NCBI RefSeq assembly: GCF_000214495.1
Contig: NZ_AFIJ01000018.1
Coordinates: 1 to 43,361, forward strand
Direction of reading: 5' to 3'
Origin: Megasphaera lornae
Lineage (GTDB): Bacteria > Bacillota > Negativicutes > Veillonellales > Megasphaeraceae
DNA length: 43,361 bases
The translations under genes were made by a program, and so were the position numbers. The notes beneath the pieces are model-generated. The model did no database searches, was not told where the DNA came from, and worked only from the letters and a program-made list of their open reading frames with translations. Below, one piece after another: positions 9,329 through 18,555 of this stretch (position 1 is its first letter; each line of letters begins with the position of its first letter).

Positions 9329-10373
9329 TCGATTGACCTATGCGGATGCAGGAGTAGACATTGATGCCGGCAATAAAGCGGTAGCGTTAATGAAAGATGC
9401 CGTTAAAGCCACTTATCGACCGGAGGTAATGGGAGATTTGGGAGGATTTGGCGGGCTGTTTTCCTTAGCGCATACCGAGATAAAAGACCCGATTTTAGTC
9501 AGCGGTACCGACGGTGTGGGTACGAAGCTTCGGTTAGCAATAGAAATGGGAAAACATGACACGGTCGGGCAAGATTGTGTTGCCATGTCTGTGAATGACA
9601 TTTTAGTACAAGGTGCGGAACCGTTATTTTTTCTTGACTATATTGCAGTCGGCAAATTGAATCCCGAACAGGTGGCAACTATCGTTAAAGGAGTCGCGAA
9701 TGCGTGTCGGGAATCGGGGTGTGCGTTACTGGGAGGAGAAACGGCGGAAATGGCCGGATTTTATGCTGCCGGCGATTATGATTTAGCAGGATTCGGGGTC
9801 GGCATTGTAGCGCGCAACCGGTTAATTACGGGCGAACATATTCAAGCCGGTGATATTCTTTTGGGATTACCTTCGACCGGCGTTCACTCAAACGGATTTT
9901 CTTTGGTACGTAAAATCATTTTTGAACGTATGCATTGGAAATTATCGCAAGTTATTCCCGAACTGGGAATGTCTATCGGCGAATCCTTATTGACGCCGAC
10001 GCGATTATATCCTAAAGTTTGCTTACCTTTATTGCGTAAGTTTTCTATTAAAGGTATGGTTCATATTACGGGCGGCGGCTTTTATGAAAATATTCCCCGG
10101 ATTTTGCCGCCGGGACTGGGCGTGCAAATTGATGTTATCTCTTGGCCGACATTGCCTATTTTTCCGCTGTTGCAACAATGTGGAAATGTAGCACCGCAAG
10201 AGATGTATCGCACGTTTAATATGGGCATCGGTATGATTCTTATTGTGTCTCCGGAAGAAGCGGGGACCGTACGAGAAGATTTAGCCGCACGCGGTGAAGC
10301 ATCATATTGTATCGGACAAGTAGTGGAAAATGAGACGGCAGTGGTATTAGAGGGAGGAGAGTTTGATGCGTAA
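9306..10373 (+). CDS. purM: Phosphoribosylformylglycinamidine cyclo-ligase PurM
   Basis: AIR synthetase: ATP-dependent ring closure of FGAM to aminoimidazole ribonucleotide. The 355 residues contain GTDGVGTKLRLA near 66-77, GGETAEMAGFY in the middle and GVHSNGFSLVRK, all family hallmarks. The ATG at 9306 has a strong GGAGGAAGGAG site and overlaps purF by 23 bases; a second in-frame ATG at 9321 is possible but has poorer spacing. The upstream enzyme PurL/PurQ/PurS, which makes its substrate, is not in the window. Confidence 0.95.
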   Translation: MLSKEMNDRLTYADAGVDIDAGNKAVALMKDAVKATYRPEVMGDLGGFGGLFSLAHTEIKDPILVSGTDGVGTKLRLAIEMGKHDTVGQDCVAMSVNDILVQGAEPLFFLDYIAVGKLNPEQVATIVKGVANACRESGCALLGGETAEMAGFYAAGDYDLAGFGVGIVARNRLITGEHIQAGDILLGLPSTGVHSNGFSLVRKIIFERMHWKLSQVIPELGMSIGESLLTPTRLYPKVCLPLLRKFSIKGMVHITGGGFYENIPRILPPGLGVQIDVISWPTLPIFPLLQQCGNVAPQEMYRTFNMGIGMILIVSPEEAGTVREDLAARGEASYCIGQVVENETAVVLEGGEFDA

Positions 10374-10992
10374 AAAGAAAGTCGTTCTTTTTGCCTCCGG
10401 TCGAGGTTCCAATGCAACGGCATTATATGAAGCCATGCGGGACGGAAGAATTTGGGGTGAAGCGGCGGCTTTAGTATGCGACATGCCGCAGGCAGCTATT
10501 ATACAACAGGCACAACAATGGGGATTACCGATTATTTTGGCGGATCGAAAAAAATTTTCCGACCAACATGCTTTTGAAACCTATATTTTGGAAAAAATAG
10601 CGCCGTTTCAACCGGATTTACTTTGTCTTGCCGGATTTATGCGCATTTTAAGCGCGTATTTTGTAGCTGCTTATGAAGGCAAGATTATTAATATTCATCC
10701 CGCCCTTTTACCGTCTTTTCGCGGATTGCATGCGCAGCGGCAGGCTTTTGAAGCAGGCGTGAAGATAACGGGATGTACGGTTCATTTTGTAACCGCGCAA
10801 ATGGATGACGGCCCTATTATTGTCCAAGCAGCCGTGCCGGTTTATGAAAGTGATACTGTACAGACTTTGGCCGAACGTATTTTACGTAAGGAACATCCGT
10901 CATTTATTAAAGCGGTCGCTTTATTTTGTGCGGATAAATTGCAAATTAAAGGTCATACGGTTTACGGTACGGATACAGGGGAGGAAGCGTAA
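10366..10992 (+). CDS. purN: Phosphoribosylglycinamide formyltransferase PurN
   Basis: Transfers a formyl group from 10-formyl-tetrahydrofolate to GAR. The 208 residues show SGRGSN at 11-16 and [10 protein letters not shown] at 109-118, with Asn109 and His111 in the active site. MDDGP follows at 146-150 and supplies the catalytic Asp. AGGGAGGAG at 10351-10359 favours the ATG at 10366 over the TTG three bases upstream. It overlaps purM by 8 bases, and its stop shares one base with the purH start (TAATG). Confidence 0.95.
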   Translation: MRKKKVVLFASGRGSNATALYEAMRDGRIWGEAAALVCDMPQAAIIQQAQQWGLPIILADRKKFSDQHAFETYILEKIAPFQPDLLCLAGFMRILSAYFVAAYEGKIINIHPALLPSFRGLHAQRQAFEAGVKITGCTVHFVTAQMDDGPIIVQAAVPVYESDTVQTLAERILRKEHPSFIKAVALFCADKLQIKGHTVYGTDTGEEA

Positions 10993-11597
10993 TGAAAGTA
11001 AAACGGGCGTTACTTAGTGTTTCAGATAAAACAGGAATTGTGGAATTGGGAAAAGCCTTACAGGCGTTACATATTGAAATTATTTCTACCGGCGGTACAC
11101 TGCGTGTATTACGGGAAGCAAACGTCGAGGTTACGCCCGTACAAGAAGTAACGGGTTTTCCGGAAATGATGGACGGAAGAGTAAAAACATTGCATCCCCA
11201 TATTCATGGCGCTATTTTAGCCGTACGCGATAATCCGGAACATGTTAAAGCACTGGTCGCGCATCATATTACGCCGATTGATATGGTGGTGGTAAATCTG
11301 TATCCGTTCAGACAGACTGTCGCCAACCCGCAGGTTACCTTGGCGGAGGCCATAGAAAATATAGATATCGGCGGTCCCTGTATGGTGCGGGCGGCAGCTA
11401 AAAACAATGCGTATGTGGCCGTTGTAACCAATCCCGGAAAGTATAAAGAAGTCGTTTCTTATTTACAAAAAGACGGCGGTTTTTCTACTGCATATCGGCG
11501 GCAATTGGCGGCCGAAGCGTTTGCGCATACGGCTGCATATGATACGGATATTGCGGCTTATTTCAGTCAGTATATAACTAAGGGGGAAAACGAATGA
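10992..11597 (+). CDS. purH: Stand-alone IMP cyclohydrolase (PurH N-terminal domain only)
   Basis: Closes FAICAR to IMP, the last step of purine synthesis. At 201 residues it matches only the MGS-fold cyclohydrolase half of PurH (usually about 510 residues). [12 protein letters not shown] lies near 12-23, STGGT near 33-37, [12 protein letters not shown] near 64-75 and [15 protein letters not shown] near 118-132. The frame ends naturally with a stop overlapping the purD start in ATGA, and no remnant of the AICAR transformylase domain follows. So it appears to be a genuine single-domain gene rather than a broken one. The transformylase must be encoded elsewhere as a separate protein or an unrelated enzyme. 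Confidence 0.9.
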   Translation: MKVKRALLSVSDKTGIVELGKALQALHIEIISTGGTLRVLREANVEVTPVQEVTGFPEMMDGRVKTLHPHIHGAILAVRDNPEHVKALVAHHITPIDMVVVNLYPFRQTVANPQVTLAEAIENIDIGGPCMVRAAAKNNAYVAVVTNPGKYKEVVSYLQKDGGFSTAYRRQLAAEAFAHTAAYDTDIAAYFSQYITKGENE

Positions 11598-12880
11598 GGA
11601 TTGCAGTGATTGGTAGCGGCGGCAGAGAACACGCGATAGTGTATACCTTGGCACAAAGCACAGTTGTTGAGCAACTCTATGCGTTCCCCGGCAATGATGC
11701 CATAGGAGAAATCGCCACTTGCGTGCCGGTAGACATAGGGGAAATAGAAAAAGTCGCCGACTTGTGTGTTGAATATCAAATTGATTTGGTGGTTATCGGG
11801 CCGGAAGCTCCGCTGACCAACGGCCTGGCCGATCTGTGCCGCGCTCGCGGACTGCTCGTATTCGGGCCGAATAAAGCTGCGGCAAGATTGGAAGGCTCTA
11901 AAATATTTGCCAAAGAATTAATGGCTAAATATCATATTCCTACCGCTTCCTACGCCGTGTTTTCGGAAGCGGCACCGGCAAAAGACTATATCCGCAAAAA
12001 AGGCGCTCCTATTGTTATTAAAGCGGACGGCTTGGCCGCCGGAAAGGGGGTTGTCGTAGCCCGTACGGTAGAAGAAGCTCTGCGTGCCGTAGATACGATG
12101 ATGAAAGAGCGAAGATTCGGTACTTCCGGCGGTCGTATTGTGATAGAAGAGTGCATGGAAGGGGAAGAAGTCAGTGTCTTGGCATTTGTAGACGGTACTC
12201 ATATTGTACCGATGGTTTCCGCGCAAGATCATAAGCGGATTTTTGACGGAGATAAAGGACCGAATACCGGCGGCATGGGGGCCTATGCACCGGCTCCGGT
12301 GATGACGGAGGCATTATTAAAAGAAACGGAAGAAACTATATTGTTTCCTATTATTCGCGCCTTGCAGACAGAAGGAATTTCCTATAACGGATGTTTATAT
12401 GCCGGATTGATGATTACCGACGGGGGCCCGAAAGTAGTAGAATTTAATTGCCGTTTCGGCGATCCGGAAACGCAGGCCATATTACCGTTATTGGCCGGTG
12501 ATTTAGGGAAAATCATGTATGATTGCGCTGCAGGCCATCTGTCGCCTCAAGATGTTATTTGGCATGAAGGGGCGTCTTGTTGTGTAATTATGGCTTCGCA
12601 AGGCTATCCGCAAACTTCTCATAAAGGCGATCGTATTGAAGGATTGGAAGCGGTTACAGAAGGCATTGTCTTTCATTCAGGGACTAAAAAAAATGCCGCG
12701 CAAGATTATGAAACGGCCGGCGGTCGGGTGTTGGGCGTTACGGCACGGGCACATACGTTAGAAGAAGCGGTACAAAAAGCGTATGCCGGTATTGCACATA
12801 TTCATTTTGACGGCAATTCTTTTCGGCATGATATAGGTGCCAAAGGCTTGTCCCATTATAAAAACAACAGGATATTGTAA
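11594..12880 (+). CDS. purD: Phosphoribosylamine-glycine ligase PurD
   Basis: GAR synthetase, the second purine step, joining glycine to phosphoribosylamine with ATP. The 428 residues show the N-terminal GSGGREHAI at 7-15, the ATP-grasp segment [14 protein letters not shown] at about 143-156, and [12 protein letters not shown] in the middle. A C-terminal CRFGDPETQ carries metal ligands. The start overlaps purH by 4 bases. It is the last gene of the cluster and is followed by a terminator 5 bases after the stop. Confidence 0.96.
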   Translation: MRIAVIGSGGREHAIVYTLAQSTVVEQLYAFPGNDAIGEIATCVPVDIGEIEKVADLCVEYQIDLVVIGPEAPLTNGLADLCRARGLLVFGPNKAAARLEGSKIFAKELMAKYHIPTASYAVFSEAAPAKDYIRKKGAPIVIKADGLAAGKGVVVARTVEEALRAVDTMMKERRFGTSGGRIVIEECMEGEEVSVLAFVDGTHIVPMVSAQDHKRIFDGDKGPNTGGMGAYAPAPVMTEALLKETEETILFPIIRALQTEGISYNGCLYAGLMITDGGPKVVEFNCRFGDPETQAILPLLAGDLGKIMYDCAAGHLSPQDVIWHEGASCCVIMASQGYPQTSHKGDRIEGLEAVTEGIVFHSGTKKNAAQDYETAGGRVLGVTARAHTLEEAVQKAYAGIAHIHFDGNSFRHDIGAKGLSHYKNNRIL

Positions 12881-12884
12881 ACAC

Positions 12885-12920
12885 AAAGCGGAGAAGAATT
12901 TTCTTTTCCGCTTTTTTATA
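12885..12920 (+). terminator. Terminator of the purine cluster
   Basis: A 13-bp stem (12885-12897 with 12902-12914, one G-U) with a 4-base loop, ending in a run of T. Confidence 0.88.
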
Positions 12921-13034
12921 AAGAAGATAGCAGGGGTTATCTACATATTACTTTTTTCGATTCTATTTATGGAAGGAGAAAAAGTAAAGAAAAAGATTGC
13001 GTATGGGAAAGGAGGGAGAAAACGTTTTTTACTT

Positions 13035-13070
13035 TTATACCATAGAATAATATATAGGCCTATGGTATAA
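13035..13070 (+). promoter_or_regulatory. 11-bp inverted repeat overlapping the -10 box of the phosphate-transport unit
   Basis: TTATACCATAG at 13035-13045 and its exact complement at 13060-13070 are separated by 14 bases. TATAAT at 13066-13071 overlaps the right arm. The position is that of an operator, or of a promoter element that could fire both ways. No good -35 is seen, which suggests activator dependence. The regulator is unknown; a PhoP-type direct repeat was not recognised. Confidence 0.5.
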
Positions 13071-13140
13071 TGCAAGTGATTAGGTGAATGCGCATTATAA
13101 GCGCTTTCAAATTTGTTTTTCATAAGGAGAAGAAAACACA

Positions 13141-13770
13141 ATGGCATTTCATTTAAAGCCCAAAGAAGAAAAATTTTTTTCCTTGCTGGATCAACATGCC
13201 GCCTTAGGATATGAAGCGGCGGATTTATTGTGTCGGGCCATGCATGAAGAAATTTCCAAAGAGGAAGCGCTTACCAAGATTGAGGCGTTAGAAAAAGCGG
13301 CAGACGAACTGGTGATGGACACGATGAAACGATTGCAGAAAACGTTTATTACGCCTATGGACAGGGAAGATATTCAACAACTTATCGATCAACTGGATAT
13401 GGCGATTGACAGTATTAGTGATATTATGGACAAAATGTGCATTTATAATGTCGGGCAAGCGACGGAAGGGGCAAAAAAAATGACCTTTATTGCGGCAAAA
13501 GCGATGAAGGAAATTAGAAAATCGATGGGGTATATGAAAGATTTAAAGAAAAATTATTTAAAGGTGGAAGCGCGCAGTAAAAAAGTTCTGAAATTGGAGC
13601 AGCAATGCGATGCTCTCTACCATCAGGAAATGGCGTATTTATTTACTCAATGCCAAGATCCGATTGAAATTATTAAATGGAAAGAAATTCTCCAATCCGT
13701 AGAAGATGTGACGGACGATTGTGAAAAGTTAGTCATTACATTTAGAAAGGTTGTTTTAAAATATGCCTGA
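13141..13770 (+). CDS. DUF47/PhoU-like phosphate-transport accessory protein
   Basis: Member of the DUF47 (PF01865, PhoU-like) helical family usually encoded directly before a PiT phosphate transporter and thought to modulate it. The 209 residues are almost wholly helical and charged, with repeated acidic/basic heptads and no membrane segment. AAGGAG lies upstream of the ATG, and the stop overlaps the PiT gene by 8 bases, so the two are translationally coupled. The molecular mechanism of this family is not well settled. Confidence 0.9.
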   Translation: MAFHLKPKEEKFFSLLDQHAALGYEAADLLCRAMHEEISKEEALTKIEALEKAADELVMDTMKRLQKTFITPMDREDIQQLIDQLDMAIDSISDIMDKMCIYNVGQATEGAKKMTFIAAKAMKEIRKSMGYMKDLKKNYLKVEARSKKVLKLEQQCDALYHQEMAYLFTQCQDPIEIIKWKEILQSVEDVTDDCEKLVITFRKVVLKYA

Positions 13771-14752
13771 GAATTGGTTAATTTGGTCCATTGTTTTTCT
13801 TGCCGTTTTATTTGATTATATTAACGGGTTTCACGATACGGCAAATGCGATTGCTACCAGTGTATCCACACGGGCTATAGCGCCGCGTAATGCGATTATA
13901 ATGGCGGCGGTATTAAATTTTCTCGGCGCTATGGTCAGTACGGGGGTAGCGAAAACAATCGGCGGTGATTTGGTCCTTAATCCCGGACAAATCAGTTTGG
14001 AAGTAATTGTGGCGGCTCTCATCGGTGCGATTATATGGAATGTAGCTACTTGGTATTTTTGCATTCCCAGCAGTTCTTCCCACGCCCTGATTGGCGGTGT
14101 TATCGGCGCGGTTTGCATCAGTGTCGGCCCGGCGGCATTGGATTCACACGGCATCGGAAAAATTATTTTATCCTTAATTTTATCTCCCGGTATTGCCTTG
14201 CTTATAGGCTATTTGGTCATGATTGCCATTTTATGGATTGTGCGAAAACGTTCTCCTTTACTTTTAAATCAGAAATTTCGTAAAATGCAACTGGCTTCTG
14301 CCGGTTTAATGGCTTTTTCTCACGGCTCCAATGATGCCCAAAAAGCGATGGGTATTATTACATTGGCACTGCTTAGCGGCGGCTATATTCAAGCGATGGA
14401 AGTTCCTATTTGGGTAAAAATGTTGTGCGCCACGTCTATGGCATTAGGAACTTCGGTAGGCGGTTGGCGTATTATTTCTACTATGGGTACGAAAATATTT
14501 AAGTTGGAATCTATTAACGGTTTTGCCGCCGACTTAAACTCCGCTATTGTAATCTTTTCCGCTACTTTTTTGCATCTTCCCGTCAGTACTACGCATGTTG
14601 TCTCCGGTTCCATTATGGGGGTCGGCTCGGCCAAACGAGTTCGCGCCGTTCATTGGGGAGTGGCACGCAGCATGTTAATAGCCTGGGTGATTACGATTCC
14701 AATTACGGCAATTGTTTCTGCCGGCATATATACGCTTATTTCTCATTTGTAA
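13763..14752 (+). CDS. pit: PiT-family inorganic phosphate transporter
   Basis: Low-affinity phosphate permease of the inner membrane, usually moving metal-phosphate complexes with protons. The 329 residues contain about ten hydrophobic segments and the two inverted PiT signatures: GFHDTANAIATSV at about 20-32, and SHGSNDAQKAMG at about 187-198. VSTTHVVSGSIMG lies near 275-287. The length is normal for short bacterial PiT proteins. It is coupled to the DUF47 gene in front. Confidence 0.94.
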   Translation: MPENWLIWSIVFLAVLFDYINGFHDTANAIATSVSTRAIAPRNAIIMAAVLNFLGAMVSTGVAKTIGGDLVLNPGQISLEVIVAALIGAIIWNVATWYFCIPSSSSHALIGGVIGAVCISVGPAALDSHGIGKIILSLILSPGIALLIGYLVMIAILWIVRKRSPLLLNQKFRKMQLASAGLMAFSHGSNDAQKAMGIITLALLSGGYIQAMEVPIWVKMLCATSMALGTSVGGWRIISTMGTKIFKLESINGFAADLNSAIVIFSATFLHLPVSTTHVVSGSIMGVGSAKRVRAVHWGVARSMLIAWVITIPITAIVSAGIYTLISHL

Positions 14753-14836
14753 AAACTATAAGCATGTTTTGTAGGATTATGTGATAATGCAGGAACGAAA
14801 TCCGTATCGTATACCGAACGATACCACAACCATATC

Positions 14837-14875
14837 AAAAAACTCCGCGTGCCATTTGCACGCGGAGTTTTTTTT
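14837..14875. terminator. Bidirectional terminator between pit and purC
   Basis: A GC-rich perfect stem of at least 13 bp around 14840-14869 (loop CATTT), with A-run on the left and T-run on the right, serves both converging genes. Confidence 0.88.
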
Positions 14876-14885
14876 CGGCAGTTTT

Positions 14886-15761
14886 TTATACACGCCATTT
14901 TTTTCCGCATAAGAGTTCATATGCTTCTTTATATTTTTCAATCGTCTTATCAATAATTTCTTGCGGTAATAAATAGTCACTGTCGGGATGAACTTTTAAC
15001 CAATCCCGTACAAATTGTTTATCATAAGAAGGTTGTGATTTTCCGGGGGTATATCCGGCAAGCGGCCAAAAACGGGAGCTGTCCGGCGTTAGCATTTCAT
15101 CTCCTAAAATAATATTGCCGTTTTCATCCAGCCCGAATTCAAATTTCGTATCCGCAATAATAATGCCGCGATGTAAAGCATAATCCGCGCATTTTTTATA
15201 CAACGCCAACGTATAGTCGCGAATTTTAGAGGCATACTCCCGGCCTTTTCCGGGAAATGTTTTTTCTAAAATGGCGGCACCGGTTTCAAAGGAAACGTTT
15301 TCGTCATGTTCACCTAATTCGGCTTTAGTACTGGGTGTAAATAAAGGTTCCGGCAATTTTTGAGATTCTTGTAAGCCTTGCGGTAACGATATGCCGCAAA
15401 TTTTACCGTCAGTCTGATAACCGGTCCAACCGCTTCCGGTAATGTAGCCGCGAACAATACACTCCATAGGAATCATCGTTAATTTTTTGCATTTCATACT
15501 GTTGCCGACAAATTGTTTTTGCTGAAAAAATTCAGGCATATCGTGATTATCGACAGATTCCATATGATTCGGCACAATATCTTTTGTCAAATCAAACCAA
15601 AATTTGGACATTTGTGTTAAAATAGCGCCTTTTTCGGTAATCTTATTTTTTAAGATATGATCAAAAGCGGAAATACGATCGGTAGCCACCATAATGATAC
15701 TGTCACCGATATCATACACTTCACGGACTTTGCCGGACTTAAACGGTTTGTACTCTTTCAT
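14886..15761 (-). CDS. purC: Phosphoribosylaminoimidazole-succinocarboxamide synthase PurC
   Basis: SAICAR synthetase: couples aspartate to CAIR with ATP. The 291-residue protein is the longer bacterial form. It shows YKPFKSGKVREVYD at 4-17, ATDRISAFDHIL at about 26-37, ECIVRGYITGSGW in the middle and DTKFEFGLD in the C-terminal half. GGAGG sits 8 bases before the ATG at 15761, which is preferred over the ATG at 15776. It is detached from the main purine cluster and transcribed toward it, with its own promoter at 15805-15833. Confidence 0.95.
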   Translation of the reverse strand: MKEYKPFKSGKVREVYDIGDSIIMVATDRISAFDHILKNKITEKGAILTQMSKFWFDLTKDIVPNHMESVDNHDMPEFFQQKQFVGNSMKCKKLTMIPMECIVRGYITGSGWTGYQTDGKICGISLPQGLQESQKLPEPLFTPSTKAELGEHDENVSFETGAAILEKTFPGKGREYASKIRDYTLALYKKCADYALHRGIIIADTKFEFGLDENGNIILGDEMLTPDSSRFWPLAGYTPGKSQPSYDKQFVRDWLKVHPDSDYLLPQEIIDKTIEKYKEAYELLCGKKWRV

Positions 15762-15804
15762 GAATTCAGCCTCCATTTACCATTGTTTCCCCTTGAACAT
15801 CCTT

Positions 15805-15833
15805 ATCATATCACAGTTTGTTTTTATGGTCGA
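15805..15833 (-). promoter_or_regulatory. Promoter of purC
   Basis: On the minus strand TCGACC (15828-15833), a 17-base spacer and TATGAT (15805-15810) lie 44 bases before the start codon. Confidence 0.55.
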
Positions 15834-15996
15834 TATGTAACTCCTATTTTTTCTTTCTGTGCTGCAGTAAAAAATTCACCTCATAAGGAGACGGCGTAAA
15901 AATTTCCTTAACGCGTTCGTACGGTTTCTTATAAATATGAAAAATATGTCTTCGTATGCAGAATACTATATTTTTTTATTTCTTTTCTTTTTTCCT

Positions 15997-16025
15997 TTGA
16001 CATCCCGTTTTTACTATCGTAAAAT
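15997..16025 (+). promoter_or_regulatory. Promoter of the thioesterase-murI-rdgB gene run
   Basis: TTGACA at 15997-16002, a 17-base spacer and TAAAAT at 16020-16025 precede the thioesterase ATG by 35 bases. Confidence 0.8.
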
Positions 16026-16060
16026 GATAAGAGTGCATAATATAGAATAGGAGTATAAGT

Positions 16061-16477
16061 ATGGTTACAATTGTCGAAAAGGTACGCTATTATGAGACGG
16101 ATATGATGGGGATCGCACATCATTCCAATCATATCCGCTGGTTTGAATGTGCACGTTGTGAGTATTTACGGACAGCCGGTGTAGATTTAATACAGTTACA
16201 AAAAGATGGTATTATTTATCCGATTAAAAGTGTATCCGGCGAGTATATTCATCCTGTTTATTTTGGCGATGTGCTTTGTATAACTGCTACATTGACACAT
16301 TTGACAAAAGCGCAAATGGTTTTTTCGTATCGCATTTTGCGACAAGCGGACGGAATATTGTTGGCGACCGGTACATCACAAAATGTATTTGCCGATGCGC
16401 ATACCGGTAAACCTATCCGGTTAGATGCGGAAAATTTTGCAAAATTACAGCGTTTGTGGAAAGAAGAATCACGATGA
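16061..16477 (+). CDS. YbgC/FadM-type acyl-CoA thioesterase
   Basis: Hot-dog fold 4HBT-family thioesterase, hydrolysing acyl-CoA (or acyl-ACP) thioesters. The 138 residues begin with the family signature YYETDMMGIAHHSNHIRWFE at 10-29, where Asp14 is the likely catalytic residue. Substrate cannot be told from sequence; short- and medium-chain acyl-CoA and 4-hydroxybenzoyl-CoA relatives look alike. It is first in a plus-strand run, with murI starting 12 bases after its stop. Confidence 0.88.
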   Translation: MVTIVEKVRYYETDMMGIAHHSNHIRWFECARCEYLRTAGVDLIQLQKDGIIYPIKSVSGEYIHPVYFGDVLCITATLTHLTKAQMVFSYRILRQADGILLATGTSQNVFADAHTGKPIRLDAENFAKLQRLWKEESR

Positions 16478-16489
16478 AGGAGGCTTATT

Positions 16490-17293
16490 GTGGACAAGAG
16501 TAAGCTTCCTATCGGAATTTTTGATTCCGGTGTAGGCGGTTTAACCGTTGTTAATAAATTGCGGATGTTGCTACCTCATGAAAATATTATTTATGTGGGG
16601 GATACCAAACGCAATCCGTACGGATCGCGAACCGCTGCGGAAATTTTGTCCTATACAAGGGATATTTTACGTTTTATGTCGGCACAGTCCGTAAAATTGG
16701 TGGCGATTGGCTGCAATACAGTAACGGCAACGGTTTATCCGCAATTGATGCAGGAGGTTCCCTATCCCTTAATCGGCATGAGCAAAGGTATCAAAACGGC
16801 ACAAAAAATCAGTGCGGGCGGTACGATCGCCGTTTTTGCCACAGAGTTGACAATTGCGAATCACAGTCATAAAAAGGCCGCCGCCGCATGGGATCCCGGC
16901 CTGAAGATTATAGAGCAGCCTTGTCCGGAGTTGGCGGGGTTGATTGAACGCGGCTATCTTCAGGGAACGAAAATTATGGCGCCTTTACAAAAATATTTGG
17001 CGCCTGTATTACAAACGCAAGCGGATACGGCTATTTTCGGCTGTACTCATTTTCCTTTTATTCAGCCTTTATTTGAAATGCTGAGTCAAGATCGTTTGGC
17101 TTTTGTAGATCCGGCCCACGAAATGGCCTTGGAAGTATTGGAAGTATTGAAAAAAGCGGATTTATTGAATCGTAATTCACATAGCGGTACCTTACAATTG
17201 TGTTTTACCGATGCGACGGAACGCGGCGGCATGTTGGCGGCACAGCTGATTCCGAAACATGAATTTTCTGTTCAAAAAATAAGATTGACATAA
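16490..17293 (+). CDS. murI: Glutamate racemase MurI
   Basis: Provides D-glutamate for peptidoglycan. The 267 residues contain FDSGVGGLTV at 11-20 (Asp12, Ser13), GCNTVTA at 74-80 with catalytic Cys75, and GCTHFPF at 184-190 with catalytic Cys185. The start is GTG at 16490 with GAAGGAGG at 16476-16483, 6 bases away. It is followed after 38 bases by an unknown membrane protein gene. Confidence 0.95.
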   Translation: MDKSKLPIGIFDSGVGGLTVVNKLRMLLPHENIIYVGDTKRNPYGSRTAAEILSYTRDILRFMSAQSVKLVAIGCNTVTATVYPQLMQEVPYPLIGMSKGIKTAQKISAGGTIAVFATELTIANHSHKKAAAAWDPGLKIIEQPCPELAGLIERGYLQGTKIMAPLQKYLAPVLQTQADTAIFGCTHFPFIQPLFEMLSQDRLAFVDPAHEMALEVLEVLKKADLLNRNSHSGTLQLCFTDATERGGMLAAQLIPKHEFSVQKIRLT

Positions 17294-17331
17294 AAAATTA
17301 AACCGGTATGAGATAAAAGGAGTCCTTAACG

Positions 17332-17874
17332 TTGGTAGTATATACAATTATTAACATTATTATTGCCGTAATTGCTTGTATAGCAATTTTGTACATTTTA
17401 TTTCGCTTATATGCCTGGCGTCAGGGAGATGCCCATTTTGTAGTTGACGTTCGGCGACGTACGCCGTTTGTATTAAAAGAGATGACACAAACGACGGCAG
17501 TATGGGAAACGGAAGTGACGTTTCATAATATAGGCAAACAGTTGGGAACGATTATGGATTTTTATCCGCGCCCGTTATTGCCGCAAGAACAATTTGATCG
17601 GTGTCGGGTACAAGCCCGTTTAACCAATTTGGCGTCAGAACGGGATGACGGCTATTGGGAAGCTGCTATTTATTATCCTGCTACCAGCGGTCTGTTACGT
17701 GTTACCGTCATATTGACCAGTAAAACCGGAAATATTCGAGAAGATTTGCGTACTTTTCCGGATATGCCGATTGATTTAGTCTATCAAGTGGTAGCACGCA
17801 GCGAATGGTATATTCATAAAGCCCGGATAACCTTACGCGCTGCGGAAGTATATCGAGAAATAGAAGGAAAATAG
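17332..17874 (+). CDS. Unknown protein with one N-terminal membrane segment
   Basis: I do not recognise this 180-residue protein. Residues 4-26 form one hydrophobic helix followed by a positive stretch (FRLYAWRQG), so the rest is probably anchored at the membrane. The soluble part is mixed alpha/beta, with a VTFHNIGKQLGTIMDFYPRP segment and no cysteines or obvious catalytic motif. The start is TTG at 17332 behind AAAGGAG at 17316-17322. It sits between murI and a CofE-like gene, 14 bases before the latter, so the pair may act together. Confidence 0.7.
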   Translation: MVVYTIINIIIAVIACIAILYILFRLYAWRQGDAHFVVDVRRRTPFVLKEMTQTTAVWETEVTFHNIGKQLGTIMDFYPRPLLPQEQFDRCRVQARLTNLASERDDGYWEAAIYYPATSGLLRVTVILTSKTGNIREDLRTFPDMPIDLVYQVVARSEWYIHKARITLRAAEVYREIEGK

Positions 17875-17888
17875 GAGGCAGGTGTGGC

Positions 17889-18545
17889 ATGGCTGAATTG
17901 GAATTAGTGCCTGTGAAAACTCGAATTTTAACAGAAAAAGATAATATTGTGGATGTCATAGAAGAATATGCGTCTTCTTTGGTGACGCCAAGTGATTTGA
18001 TTTGTGTAGCGGAAAGTGTAGTAGCCATTACCCAACATCGCTATACCCGTCCGGAAGAGTTAACACCTTCTTGGCAAGCACGACTTATGCGCCGATTCGT
18101 TCCCGGAGAAGGAAGTATGGCAAGCTTATATGGAATGCAGGCGGCAATGGAATTGGAAGGAGAATGGAAAATGTTGCTGGCATTTATTATCGGGTCGGCA
18201 GCTAAATTATTCGGAAAACGGGGCGTTTGGTATACATTGTGTCGTCAAGCGGCATTAACCGATGATGTGACAGGTACTTTGCCGCCATATGATAAATGTA
18301 TTGTTTACGGTCCGGCCAATCCGCACGGTGTAGCGGCGGCCATTCGCAAACGGCTTCATTGTTTCGGAGCATGTGTGGCGGATGTTAATGATTTACAACG
18401 AGCCGCCGTACTCGGATATTCGCAGGGATTAAATCCTCATCATATTGCTCAGGTTCTTATTCACAATCCTTTCGGCAATGCCTCTCAAAAAACTCCGATT
18501 GTGATTATTAAGAACTATGCCGAAGTAGCAAAAAAACACGTATGA
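17889..18545 (+). CDS. CofE-like (F420-0:gamma-glutamyl ligase domain) protein
   Basis: The 218 residues resemble the F420-0:gamma-glutamyl ligase family (PF01996). ICVAESVVAITQHR near 38-51, then a central GMQAAMELEG, a KRGVWYTLCRQ block and YGPANPHGVAAAIRKRL near 139-155. In archaea and actinobacteria the enzyme adds glutamate to coenzyme F420, but Firmicutes of this type are not known to make F420. The real substrate is therefore unknown, and another gamma-glutamyl or amide ligation is possible. AGGAGG precedes the ATG, and rdgB follows 10 bases later. Confidence 0.82.
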   Translation: MAELELVPVKTRILTEKDNIVDVIEEYASSLVTPSDLICVAESVVAITQHRYTRPEELTPSWQARLMRRFVPGEGSMASLYGMQAAMELEGEWKMLLAFIIGSAAKLFGKRGVWYTLCRQAALTDDVTGTLPPYDKCIVYGPANPHGVAAAIRKRLHCFGACVADVNDLQRAAVLGYSQGLNPHHIAQVLIHNPFGNASQKTPIVIIKNYAEVAKKHV

Positions 18546-18555
18546 GGTGAGAAAA

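Noticed and set aside
12837-13070. 77-codon plus-strand ORF running out of purD into the intergenic region
   Set aside because: It covers the purD terminator and the pit promoter region, has no ribosome site and no recognisable sequence; treated as chance.
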